Positions 8,535 through 16,434 of a stretch of 64,000 nt of DNA are shown piece after piece. The position numbers and the translations under genes are program-made. The notes beneath the pieces are model-generated. The model was not told the DNA's origin. It searched no databases and worked only from the letters and a program-made list of their open reading frames with translations. Location of the stretch: contig JBIINK010000004.1 in assembly GCA_044337515.1 (NCBI GenBank), positions 11,796 through 75,795 on the forward strand. The letters are read 5' to 3'. Numbering within the stretch: position 1 is the first letter of the stretch; each line of letters starts with the position of its first letter. The stretch is from CAJBVG01 sp044337515 (GTDB taxonomy: Bacteria > Bacteroidota > Bacteroidia > Sphingobacteriales > Sphingobacteriaceae).

Positions 8535-10583
8535 CTAGGCTTGATTTATTTTCTTCACCATTGTCAAGATTGTAGCAATAGCAACTGTTTCACCAGTTTC
8601 ATCATAAACATCAACTAAAAATTTTACGATACCTTTTGCAACATCATCTTCCGATTTTTTTTCTTGATCAACTTTTTCTTTTACTGTTAAACGGACACCA
8701 ATTGTCATCCCAGGATATACTGGTTTCGTAAATCGGCATTCTTCTAAACCATAGTTTAATAATACAGGACCTTTTTTCGCATCAACAAATAAACCTGCAG
8801 CAGCTGATAAAATAAAATAACCATGAGCAACTCTTCCTTCGAAAATTGTACCGTCTAAAGAAGTTGCATCTGTATGTGCATAAAAATGATCCCAACTTAC
8901 ATTTGAAAAATTCACGATGTCGGCTTCGGTCACTGTTCTCTTTGCAGTAACAACTGTTTCTCCGATTTCAATATCTTCAAAATGTTTGCGGAACACGTGT
9001 ACATCTTTTTCTTGTTGATGTCCGCCATATTGATATTGATTTGTTACTGCAGTAAGTGTAGTTGGAGAACCTTGTATAGCGGTACGTTGCATATAATGCA
9101 TCACTCCACGTTTACCACCCATTTCTTCACCACCACCTGCTCTACCCGGACCACCGTGTGTAAGTAATGGCATAGGCGAACCGTGTCCAGTACTTTCTTT
9201 AGCACAAGCAGCATTTAAAATTAAAATACGTCCATGATGAGATGCAGCACCAATCACAAAATCTCTCGCTACTTTATCATCAGCAGTAACAATTGAACAT
9301 ACTAATGAACCTTTACCAAGTTTTGTTAATGCAATCGCATCCTCCAATGTATCATATGGTAAGATTGTGCTTACTGGTCCGAAGGCTTCAATATTATGGC
9401 AATCGGTTTTATTAAATGGATCGTTATTTAAAAATAAGATAGGCGACATAAATGCTCCTTTAGTTGCATCTGCACCCATCAATTCTACTTTATCTAAACT
9501 ACCAAAAACAATTTCTTGAGATTTCATTAATAGCTTAACATTTTCAATTACATCATGCAATTGATCTTTACCAGCCATTGCTCCCATGCGTACACCTTCT
9601 ACATTTGGATCACCAATAGCAGTTTTCGCTAAACGTTTACCAATTTCAATTTGTACATCTTCAACAAAAGCTTTTGGTACAATAATTCTTCGAACTGCTG
9701 TACATTTTTGTCCAGCTTTAATCGTAATTTCTTTACAAACTTCCTTAACAAATAATTCAAACTCTGGTGTACCAGGTTTTGCGTCTGGCCCTAAAACACT
9801 AGCATTTAAAGAATCTGCCTCTAAGTTAAAAGGCACCGATTCTGATATAATTCTAGGATGAGCTTTTAATTTCATTCCAGTTGATGCAGAACCTGTAAAA
9901 GTCACCACATCTTGATTGGTTACTGATTCTAAAATTCCATTTGCTGATCCGCAAATTAATTGCAAAGCCCCTTCTGGTAATATTTTTGATTTTACAATTT
10001 CCTTTACTACAAATTCGGTAAGGAACGAAGTAACCGTAGCAGGTTTAACCACTGCTGGAACTCCCGCTAAAAAGTTAACAGCAATTTTTTCTAACATACC
10101 CCATACTGGGAAGTTGTATGCGTTGATATGTATGGCAACGCCTTCTTTAGGAACACAAATATGGTGACCAATAAACGTTCCGTTTTTAGAAAGATTTGCA
10201 GCATCACCATCTACATAGAAAGTTTCATCGGGGAACTGTCTACGTAAGCTTGCATAGGCGAATAAATTTCCAATTCCACCTTCAATATCAATCCAACTAT
10301 CGATACGAGTTGCACCAGTAGCCCAACTTATTTTATAGAAGTCTTCTTTCTTCGACATTAAGTGCATCGCTAATGCTTTCAACATTCGACCACGTTCATG
10401 GAATGTCATTTTCCTTAATGCTAGTCCACCAACTTTACGAGCATAGTCGAGCATTATTGTAAAATCTAATCCCGAGCTGTCTGCTTCATAAATAGCCTCA
10501 CCAGTAATGGAATTATATAATGTAGTTGCCTTACCTGTTCCTTCAACCCATTTACCGGCTGCGTAATTTTGTAATTTTTGCAT
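8535..10583 (-). CDS. paaZ: PaaZ: oxepin-CoA hydrolase / semialdehyde dehydrogenase
   Basis: This is the bifunctional ring-opening enzyme of aerobic phenylacetate degradation. It hydrolyses oxepin-CoA and oxidises the resulting semialdehyde to 3-oxo-5,6-dehydrosuberyl-CoA. The 682-residue length is typical. Residues 1-520 are an aldehyde dehydrogenase with GSASTG (231-236), the Glu-containing NLEADSLN (253-260) and the catalytic Cys294 in GQKCTAVRR. Residues about 530-680 are a MaoC/hotdog hydratase domain (DHFYAHTD, RVAHGYFI). Both active sites look intact. It is the last gene of the paa operon, 15 bp after the YciI-like gene, and is followed by a repeat array before the regulator. Confidence 0.96.
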   Translation of the reverse strand: MQKLQNYAAGKWVEGTGKATTLYNSITGEAIYEADSSGLDFTIMLDYARKVGGLALRKMTFHERGRMLKALAMHLMSKKEDFYKISWATGATRIDSWIDIEGGIGNLFAYASLRRQFPDETFYVDGDAANLSKNGTFIGHHICVPKEGVAIHINAYNFPVWGMLEKIAVNFLAGVPAVVKPATVTSFLTEFVVKEIVKSKILPEGALQLICGSANGILESVTNQDVVTFTGSASTGMKLKAHPRIISESVPFNLEADSLNASVLGPDAKPGTPEFELFVKEVCKEITIKAGQKCTAVRRIIVPKAFVEDVQIEIGKRLAKTAIGDPNVEGVRMGAMAGKDQLHDVIENVKLLMKSQEIVFGSLDKVELMGADATKGAFMSPILFLNNDPFNKTDCHNIEAFGPVSTILPYDTLEDAIALTKLGKGSLVCSIVTADDKVARDFVIGAASHHGRILILNAACAKESTGHGSPMPLLTHGGPGRAGGGEEMGGKRGVMHYMQRTAIQGSPTTLTAVTNQYQYGGHQQEKDVHVFRKHFEDIEIGETVVTAKRTVTEADIVNFSNVSWDHFYAHTDATSLDGTIFEGRVAHGYFILSAAAGLFVDAKKGPVLLNYGLEECRFTKPVYPGMTIGVRLTVKEKVDQEKKSEDDVAKGIVKFLVDVYDETGETVAIATILTMVKKINQA

Positions 10584-10598
10584 AATTTTAAATTGATA

Positions 10599-11018
10599 TT
10601 ATGGTAATGTTACTGCTCCACTTTTAGTATACCAGAGGTGATATTCTGCAATTAGTCTACCCGCTTTTATAGCAGGATCTTCTTCTACTCTAGCTTTCGC
10701 TTCTTCGATTTGATCTTGAGACATAATCAATATTCCTTTTATTTTGCTTTCATCTAGAAATGGTCCTGCCATTATCAGCATCCCTTCTTGATACATTCTT
10801 GTTAAATGTTCTAAGTGTTCTTTTTGAATTTTTTCTACTTCAGTTGTGCTTTGTTTTCTGTTTGGCCCTTCTTTCAGAAAAACCATTACATAGGTTTTCA
10901 TTTCGCCTTCATCTACCTTCTCATTATCGCGAGTTGGTCGGCCAGCAGTTATTACTTGTGCATTAGAAGTACTAGCAATACTTAATAAAACAATGACTAA
11001 TAGAATTATTTTTTTCAT
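10599..11018 (-). CDS. YciI-like domain protein with signal peptide
   Basis: This 139-residue protein begins with a strong signal peptide (MKKIILLVIVLLSIASTSNAQ), so it is probably periplasmic. The rest is a YCII-related ferredoxin-like domain: MKTYVMVFLKEGPNRKQ, the EHLEHLTRMYQEGMLIMAGPF segment, and DPAIKAGRLIAEYHLWY. Most YciI proteins are cytoplasmic, so export is unusual. It sits 1 bp after paaY and 15 bp before paaZ, so it is clearly cotranscribed with phenylacetate genes. The domain relates to muconolactone isomerase folds, so a role in detoxifying or isomerising a leaked ring intermediate is possible, but this is inference only. Confidence 0.8.
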   Translation of the reverse strand: MKKIILLVIVLLSIASTSNAQVITAGRPTRDNEKVDEGEMKTYVMVFLKEGPNRKQSTTEVEKIQKEHLEHLTRMYQEGMLIMAGPFLDESKIKGILIMSQDQIEEAKARVEEDPAIKAGRLIAEYHLWYTKSGAVTLP

Positions 11019-11019
11019 C

Positions 11020-11610
11020 TTATTTGTTTTTCTTCCAAGTTAAATATACATCTTGTTGTTGTGGTCGGTCTTGTTCTTCTTCCCTTAATGGTTCACATTC
11101 CTTCAAGCTCTCAGTACAATCTTTTGGTAATTGTTGATATAATGATGTTCCTTTAGTTTTCCAATCAATCATTGTATCGCTTACATCTTTTATAATTTTA
11201 GCGGGATTTCCAACAACAACTTTTCTGTTGGGAAAAATTGTTTCTGCTGGAACAAATGTCAATGCGCCAATAATACATTCATCTCCAATTACTACATCAT
11301 CCATAATTACTGAATTCATACCAATCATAGCATTTCTTCCAATAGTAGCACCATGGATTATTGCACCATGACCAATATGCGCTGATTCTTTTAGAAGCAC
11401 TGTAGTTCCTGGAAACATATGGATGGTACAATTCTCTTGAACATTACATCCATCTTCAATAATTATTTTACCCCAATCACCACGTATCGCAGCACCTGGA
11501 CCTATGTAAACATTCTTTCCAATAATTACATTACCGGTTACTGCTGCTTGTGGATGAACAAAAGCAGATTCATGTATTACGGGTTTGTATCCTTGAAATT
11601 CGTAAATCAT
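11020..11610 (-). CDS. paaY: PaaY: hexapeptide-repeat thioesterase / gamma-carbonic anhydrase-like
   Basis: This is a left-handed beta-helix protein of the PaaY family, a thioesterase that relieves CoA trapping by dead-end ring products. Hexapeptide repeats run over about residues 10-150 (FVHPQAAVTGNVIIGKNVYIGPGAAIRGDWG). Metal-site histidines are seen in CTIHMFPG and SAHIGHGAIIHGA. The start at 11610 (MIYEFQGYKP) is preferred: an upstream in-frame ATG at 11658 would add YNYSLLITHYSLL, which is just translation of the adjacent TTACTCA-type array. The C-terminus has an extension rich in charged residues and Gln (EEEQDRPQQQD). It lies between paaJ and the YciI-like gene. Confidence 0.9.
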   Translation of the reverse strand: MIYEFQGYKPVIHESAFVHPQAAVTGNVIIGKNVYIGPGAAIRGDWGKIIIEDGCNVQENCTIHMFPGTTVLLKESAHIGHGAIIHGATIGRNAMIGMNSVIMDDVVIGDECIIGALTFVPAETIFPNRKVVVGNPAKIIKDVSDTMIDWKTKGTSLYQQLPKDCTESLKECEPLREEEQDRPQQQDVYLTWKKNK

Positions 11611-11613
11611 AAT

Positions 11614-11707
11614 TTTGAGTAGTGAGTAGTGAGTAATGAGTAATGAGTAATTGTACAATTATTAAATTAAATAATTTCCTATTACTCATTACCCACTACC
11701 CACTACA
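11614..11707. repeat. Intergenic quasi-palindromic word array
   Basis: GAGTAGTGAGTAGTGAGTAA-type words (11616-11651) are mirrored by TTACTCATTACCCACTACCC (about 11682-11706) around an AT-rich loop. It interrupts the paa operon between paaJ and paaY, so a strong terminator function would split the operon. Confidence 0.88.
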
Positions 11708-11711
11708 CTTT

Positions 11712-12917
11712 TTAAACTTTTTCTATTATCACTGCAAAACCTTGTCCAACACCAATACACATGGTAACTAAAGCATATCTTTTATTTTGCTCCTGTAATT
11801 CTATTGCTGCAGAAAGCAAAATTCTAGCACCCGACATTCCGAGTGGGTGGCCTAGTGCAATTGCACCGCCATTAGGATTAATACGAGCATCATCATCTTT
11901 TAAACCCCATGAACGAATGCAGGCTAAGCTTTGTGCAGCGAAGGCTTCATTGAGCTCTATAAGGTCAATATCGTTCATTGTTAATCCTGCTTTCGCTAAA
12001 GCCTTGTTCGCCGCTTCTACCGGACCAATTCCCATGATGCGAGGTTCAACACCTGCAGCACCCATCGATACGATACGAGCTAATGGTTTTAAATTATTTT
12101 TCTTTAGGCCTTCATCAGATGCAAATAATATTGCTGCCGCACCATCATTTAAACCCGAAGCATTACCTGCTGTAACTGTTCCATCTTTTCTAAACGCTGC
12201 TCGTAAATTACAAAGTCCTTCTAACGTTGTATTAGGTTTAATAAACTCATCGTTCGCAAAAATAATTGCATCCCCTTTCTTTTGAGGAATTGTTACTGGA
12301 GAAATTTCTTTAGCAAATCTACCACGTTCTCTAGCAGCAGTTGCTTTTTGTTGCGAACGCAATGCAAATGCATCTTGATCTGCACGAGAAATATTATGTA
12401 TATCAACTAAATTTTCAGCTGTTTCACCCATGGCATCTACGCCAAATTTTTCCTTCATTTTGGGATTGATAAATCTCCATCCAAAACTTGTATCATGCAT
12501 TTCAACATCTTTACCAAATGGAGTTGAAGCTTTCGACATCACCCAAGGGCCACGTGTCATTTGCTCTACGCCACCAGCAATCATTAGGTCTGCATCGCCT
12601 ACCATAATATGACGAGCTGCATCCATAGAAGCTGATAATCCTGATGCACATAAACGATTTACCGTTACACCTGGCACTTCGTGTGGTAAACCTGCAAGTA
12701 AACTTGACATACGTGCCACATTTCTATTATCTTCACCTGCTTGATTTGCACAACCTAAAATAACATCACCAACTTCTTTGTAGTTTACATCTGGAAATTT
12801 TTCCATAAGCGACTTTAATACATGTGCTGCTAAATCATCTGCTCGCACAGGCGATAATGTTCCAGTGAAACTTCCTATAGGAGTTCTTACTCCACCAACT
12901 ATGAATACGTCTTTCAT
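11712..12917 (-). CDS. paaJ: PaaJ: 3-oxoadipyl-CoA / 3-oxo-5,6-dehydrosuberyl-CoA thiolase
   Basis: This thiolase acts in the last beta-oxidation steps of phenylacetate breakdown, releasing acetyl-CoA and succinyl-CoA. The 401-residue chain has the nucleophile Cys90 in NRLCASGLSA, the conserved GHPLGMSGAR histidine motif, and the C-terminal MCIGVGQG cysteine. I use the ATG at 12917 (MKDVFIVGG), 2 bp after the paaI stop. An upstream TTG at 12926 would give a small overlap and is less likely. Substrate assignment rests on the operon context; by sequence alone it could be PcaF or a general acetyl-CoA acyltransferase. Confidence 0.93.
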   Translation of the reverse strand: MKDVFIVGGVRTPIGSFTGTLSPVRADDLAAHVLKSLMEKFPDVNYKEVGDVILGCANQAGEDNRNVARMSSLLAGLPHEVPGVTVNRLCASGLSASMDAARHIMVGDADLMIAGGVEQMTRGPWVMSKASTPFGKDVEMHDTSFGWRFINPKMKEKFGVDAMGETAENLVDIHNISRADQDAFALRSQQKATAARERGRFAKEISPVTIPQKKGDAIIFANDEFIKPNTTLEGLCNLRAAFRKDGTVTAGNASGLNDGAAAILFASDEGLKKNNLKPLARIVSMGAAGVEPRIMGIGPVEAANKALAKAGLTMNDIDLIELNEAFAAQSLACIRSWGLKDDDARINPNGGAIALGHPLGMSGARILLSAAIELQEQNKRYALVTMCIGVGQGFAVIIEKV

Positions 12918-12919
12918 AT

Positions 12920-13327
12920 TTACCAATTTTTATCACTTCTATAAACCGTACCCTTAAACAATGCGACTACTTTGTCGTCTTGATTTAATACAGTAATATC
13001 ATATACCCCAATTTTATTCGACAATGATCGCTCAACTGTTTTTGTCGTTAATACATCACCTTCTTTACATGATAATGTATGGGAAATTGAGGTTTCAATC
13101 GACATGCTTTTTCTACCATAAGCATTACTAGCAAATGCTAATGCGCTATCGGCTAAAGAAAAAGAAATACCACCATGCAATACATCAAATCCATTTAACA
13201 TTTCCTTACGAATTATCATTCTTAGAGTAGAAATACCTTCTCCTATTTCGATTACTTCAATACCCAACCATTTGCTAAATGCATCGTTATCGAACATTTT
13301 ATGAACAATTTCTTCCGCTTTACTCAT
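12920..13327 (-). CDS. paaI: PaaI: hydroxyphenylacetyl-CoA thioesterase
   Basis: This is a hotdog-fold thioesterase of 135 residues, typical for PaaI. It recovers CoA from hydroxylated phenylacetyl-CoA by-products. The motif NGFDVLHGGISFSLADSALA (about residues 44-63) contains the HGG and Asp of the active site. The start ATG at 13327 overlaps the 3' end of the ORF6N gene by 8 nt (ATGAGTAA), suggesting translational coupling. The stop is followed closely by paaJ. Assignment is strong from both motif and operon position. Confidence 0.92.
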   Translation of the reverse strand: MSKAEEIVHKMFDNDAFSKWLGIEVIEIGEGISTLRMIIRKEMLNGFDVLHGGISFSLADSALAFASNAYGRKSMSIETSISHTLSCKEGDVLTTKTVERSLSNKIGVYDITVLNQDDKVVALFKGTVYRSDKNW

Positions 13328-13832
13328 TTTTATTTTTTAACGTATAACCAATTGGTACTCGTTCTTTTTCTTCCTTTATAAATTGCTTCAGAAGATTAAA
13401 AACTATCGAAAATTTCTTGTCGAATTTATCTTCTAACTCAATTACTTTTTCACTTAATTCTTTATATCCTTCAATAAATCGTCTCATTTTTACAAAAGCT
13501 CTCATTATTGAAATATTTACTTGTATCGCTTTTTCAGAACGTAATACACTTGATAGCATTGCAATCCCCTGCTCTGTAAATGCAAAAGGCAAATAACGAT
13601 CTCCACCATGTAAACTTGAGGTCACAAAATGTGACCTCAAGTTTTTGTGCTCATTATCAGTTAGTTCAAACATAAAATCAGAAGGGAATCTTTCAATATT
13701 TCTCCTTACTGCTTGTTTTAGAACTTTTGTATCGACTTCAAATAACGATGCAATATCTTTATCCAACATCACTTTTTCTCCACGAATAAAATATATTCGT
13801 TCTAAGATATTATTTATTTCAACCTCACTCAT
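13320..13832 (-). CDS. ORF6N domain protein inserted in the paa operon
   Basis: This 170-residue protein has an N-terminal ORF6N DNA-binding domain of phage/mobile type: ILERIYFIRGEKVMLDKDIASLFEVDTKVLKQAVRRN, then RFPSDFMFELT and LPFAFTEQGIAMLSSVLRS (about residue 95). A predicted coiled coil follows (YKELSEKVIELEDKFDKKF). Such genes are frequent, scattered accessory genes in Bacteroidota; their role is not settled. Here it sits between paaH and paaI on the operon strand, and its last 8 nt overlap the paaI start. The coding region contains a perfect 14-bp inverted repeat at 13612-13644. It is probably a mobile or domesticated passenger rather than an aromatic enzyme. Confidence 0.9.
   Translation of the reverse strand: MSEVEINNILERIYFIRGEKVMLDKDIASLFEVDTKVLKQAVRRNIERFPSDFMFELTDNEHKNLRSHFVTSSLHGGDRYLPFAFTEQGIAMLSSVLRSEKAIQVNISIMRAFVKMRRFIEGYKELSEKVIELEDKFDKKFSIVFNLLKQFIKEEKERVPIGYTLKNKNE
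13612..13644. repeat. Perfect 14-bp inverted repeat inside ORF6N gene
   Basis: AAACTTGAGGTCAC is mirrored by GTGACCTCAAGTTT around a 5-base loop (AAAAT). It codes for KNLRSHFVTSSL in the ORF6N protein. A stem this perfect in coding DNA is unusual. Confidence 0.95.
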
Positions 13833-13904
13833 TGTATCTGTTTTTATTTATACAATGAAGCGAAATATTTATTAAAATTTCAACTGCATAAATGCATGTT
13901 TTTT

Positions 13905-15068
13905 TTAATAAAAGTGTTTCTTCTCTCTAACCATGTGTTTTAATAACACTGAAGGACGATAACGATCTTCCTCATAAGTTGCCATCAAACTTTCTAATTC
14001 TTCTAAAACAGAACCTAATCCAATTTCATCTGCCCAAGCTAAAAGTCCTTTCGGATAATTCACTCCTTTAGTCATTGCTAAATCAATATCTTCTTTTGAT
14101 GCAATATTTAAATACAATGTATCAATTGCTTCATTGATGAGCATTGCAATAATTCTATTGAAAATATAATTACCCAATTCATCATCTTCTGTAGGTTCAA
14201 CTTTAATTGCACCCTCACGATAGTCATAAAAACCAATACCCGATTTCTTTCCAAATCGTTTTGCTTCGTATAATCTTTTTTGAGTAAGTGATGGTTTAAA
14301 TCTAGGGTCATAAAATAATTGCTCCCAAACGGTTTCAGTTACTTTATAATTTACATCATGACCAATAAAATCCATCAATTCAAATGGGCCCATTTTAAAT
14401 CCACCGAATTTCTTCATAGCCCAATCTATTGTTACAACATCTGCTATACCTTCCTCGTACATTCTAATGGCTTCACCATAAAATGAACGTGCTACACGAT
14501 TAACAATAAAACCTGGAGTATCTTTACAAACAACAACTGTTTTCCCCCAACTTTGTATTAGAGCGATTGCAATTTCTGTAACTGAACTATCTGTTTGTAA
14601 TGCTGGAATCACTTCTACTAGCGGCATAATATTCGCTGGATTAAAAAAGTGAATGCCAATAAAACGTTCGGGTTTATTACAAATAGAGGCCATTGAAGCA
14701 ATAGACAGTGATGATGTATTACTAGCAAGGATGCATTTGTCGCTTACTATACTTTCTAAAGCGGAAAAAACTTCTTGTTTAACACTTATGTCTTCTACAA
14801 TCGCTTCAATAATTAAATCGCAAGTATTTAACTTTTCTATACTCGATTGAAAGATGACATTTTTTAAAGCAAGATTATATTTATCTTCTGTGCACTTCCC
14901 TTTTTCTACTAATTTCTGAAGAGAAACTCGCATGTTACTCGCAGCAGATTGAGCAGCCACAGGGTTTGCGTCGTATACATGAACCTCATGCCCAGCTAAT
15001 GCTGCTACTTGTGCAATACCACTTCCCATCGCACCAGAACCAATTACACCAATTTTAAATAATTCCAT
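13905..15068 (-). CDS. paaH: PaaH: 3-hydroxyacyl-CoA dehydrogenase
   Basis: This NAD-dependent 3-hydroxyadipyl-CoA dehydrogenase forms 3-oxoadipyl-CoA in the lower phenylacetate pathway. It has an N-terminal Rossmann motif GVIGSGAMGSGIA, the active-site region FIGIHFFNPANIMPLVEVI, and two C-terminal 3HCDH domains. The start ATG at 15068 (MELFKIGVIG) is chosen; an ATG at 15113 would add residues ahead of the Rossmann strand and overlap paaG. The 387-residue length suits the single-module PaaH. The gene is 1 bp after paaG. Confidence 0.93.
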   Translation of the reverse strand: MELFKIGVIGSGAMGSGIAQVAALAGHEVHVYDANPVAAQSAASNMRVSLQKLVEKGKCTEDKYNLALKNVIFQSSIEKLNTCDLIIEAIVEDISVKQEVFSALESIVSDKCILASNTSSLSIASMASICNKPERFIGIHFFNPANIMPLVEVIPALQTDSSVTEIAIALIQSWGKTVVVCKDTPGFIVNRVARSFYGEAIRMYEEGIADVVTIDWAMKKFGGFKMGPFELMDFIGHDVNYKVTETVWEQLFYDPRFKPSLTQKRLYEAKRFGKKSGIGFYDYREGAIKVEPTEDDELGNYIFNRIIAMLINEAIDTLYLNIASKEDIDLAMTKGVNYPKGLLAWADEIGLGSVLEELESLMATYEEDRYRPSVLLKHMVREKKHFY

Positions 15069-15069
15069 A

Positions 15070-15846
15070 TTATTCTCCTTTAAATACTGGTTTTCTTTTT
15101 TCAAGAAATGCATTTATTCCTTCTTGATTATCATAAGTACTTGCGGCTTTCGATTGCAATTCTTCTTCAATCTCTAACTGATCATCTAAGTTATTAAACA
15201 ATGACTCATTCAAAGCGCGTTTGGTTAAACCAAAACCTTTAGTAGGCATATTTGATAAACGTGTAGTGATTTCAAGTGCATCAGTAATTAAACTTTCCGC
15301 AGAAGAAACTTTATAAACCATACCATATTGCAAAGCTTGTTCTGCGGTAACTTTATCTGCTAAAAACATCATAGCAGTTGCACGTTGTAATCCTACTAAA
15401 CGTGGTAAGAAAAATGTTCCTCCGCTATCTGGTATTAAACCAATATTTGAGAATGATTGTATGAAGGATGCTTTATCACTAGCAATTACAATATCGCAGC
15501 ATAAAGCAATATTAGCACCTGCACCAGCAGCTACACCATTCACTGCACATATAATTGGTTTTTCTATATTTCTAATTCTTTTAACAATCGGATTGTAATG
15601 CTCACGAACAATTGTATCAATTGTTGGAGCATCGTCAGCAATAGCTTCTGCTAAGTCCTGACCTGCACAAAATGCTCTACCCTCACCTGTAATCAATATC
15701 GCTCGAACATTTGCATCGTTCTCACACTCATCTAAACAAGCTTGTAATTCCAAAGCCATTTCTCTATTGAAACTATTCAATACTTCAGGTCTGTTCAAGG
15801 TAATAACTGCTAAGTTTTCCTTTTTCTCAAAAATGATTGTTGACAT
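15070..15846 (-). CDS. paaG: PaaG: 1,2-epoxyphenylacetyl-CoA isomerase
   Basis: This crotonase-fold enzyme converts ring-1,2-epoxyphenylacetyl-CoA to oxepin-CoA. The 258 residues show AFCAGQDL (about 59-66), where the GQDL Asp is characteristic of PaaG, and AVNGVAAGAGANIAL (about 104-118). SNIGLIPDSGGTFFLPRLVG is near 137-156. It stands between paaD and paaH in the operon. A quasi-palindromic array (15854-15937) separates it from paaD, so its expression may depend on readthrough or on a separate promoter. Confidence 0.93.
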   Translation of the reverse strand: MSTIIFEKKENLAVITLNRPEVLNSFNREMALELQACLDECENDANVRAILITGEGRAFCAGQDLAEAIADDAPTIDTIVREHYNPIVKRIRNIEKPIICAVNGVAAGAGANIALCCDIVIASDKASFIQSFSNIGLIPDSGGTFFLPRLVGLQRATAMMFLADKVTAEQALQYGMVYKVSSAESLITDALEITTRLSNMPTKGFGLTKRALNESLFNNLDDQLEIEEELQSKAASTYDNQEGINAFLEKRKPVFKGE

Positions 15847-15853
15847 ACACTTT

Positions 15854-15937
15854 AGTTGTGAGTTGTGAGTTGTGAATTGTGAATTGTGAGTTAAAGAATT
15901 TAAAACTTACAATTTAAAACTTACAACTTAAAATTTA
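15854..15937. repeat. Intergenic quasi-palindromic word array
   Basis: GTTGTGAGTTGTGAATTGTG-type words are followed, after an AT-rich gap, by AACTTACAATTTAAAACTTAC-like partial reverse complements. It lies inside the paa operon between paaD and paaG. Confidence 0.85.
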
Positions 15938-15938
15938 T

Positions 15939-16430
15939 TTATATGCATTTAAAATAATCAAACGGTTCTAAACACTCATTGCACTTATAAAGTGACTTGC
16001 AAGCAGTAGATCCAAATTGACTTGTTAGGCTAGTATTTGAAGCACCACAATGAGGACAATTTACTTCTTCATCATGATCGCCAGTTAATAAATTTAATTT
16101 ATGTTTTACATGTTCATTCGGAGGAGCAATTCCATACTTTCTTAATTTCTCTTTCGCTTCTAAACTCATCCAATCGGTTGTCCATGCTGGGGTATACACC
16201 GTTTCAATTTTAAAATCGGTAATTCCATTTTCATTTAATAAATTATGGATATCCATACTTATTGCTACCATTGCAGGGCAACCAGAATAGGTTGGTGTAA
16301 TGGTAATAACAAGCGAATGCCCTTCATAACGAAGGGCACGAATAATACCAAGCTCTATAACACTAATAACCGGTATTTCAGGATCTGGAATTTCTTCCAG
16401 CAGTTTCCATAGTTCAGCAATTGCTTTCAT
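15939..16430 (-). CDS. paaD: PaaD: phenylacetyl-CoA epoxidase accessory subunit
   Basis: PaaD is a MIP18/SufT-like (DUF59) protein needed for assembling or maturing the phenylacetyl-CoA epoxidase. The start at 16430 (MKAIAELWKLLEEIPDPEIP) overlaps the end of paaC on a different frame. The N-terminal DUF59 domain shows PDPEIPVISVIELGIIR, and TPTYSGCPAM follows near residue 61. The C-terminus is a zinc-ribbon with NCPHCGAS and YKCNECLEPF (two CxxC pairs), as in full-length PaaD. It is 163 residues long, the usual size. Confidence 0.94.
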   Translation of the reverse strand: MKAIAELWKLLEEIPDPEIPVISVIELGIIRALRYEGHSLVITITPTYSGCPAMVAISMDIHNLLNENGITDFKIETVYTPAWTTDWMSLEAKEKLRKYGIAPPNEHVKHKLNLLTGDHDEEVNCPHCGASNTSLTSQFGSTACKSLYKCNECLEPFDYFKCI

Positions 16431-16434
16431 ATGC

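Noticed and set aside
11611..11658. N-terminal extension of PaaY (YNYSLLITHYSLL)
   Set aside because: It is translation of the word array; the conserved protein starts at 11610.
11761..12285. Long plus-strand open frame opposite paaJ
   Set aside because: It lies wholly antisense to a well-supported thiolase and shows no protein family features.
13320..13832. Transposase or insertion sequence in the paa operon
   Set aside because: No transposase motif, terminal repeats or target duplication; it is an ORF6N protein.
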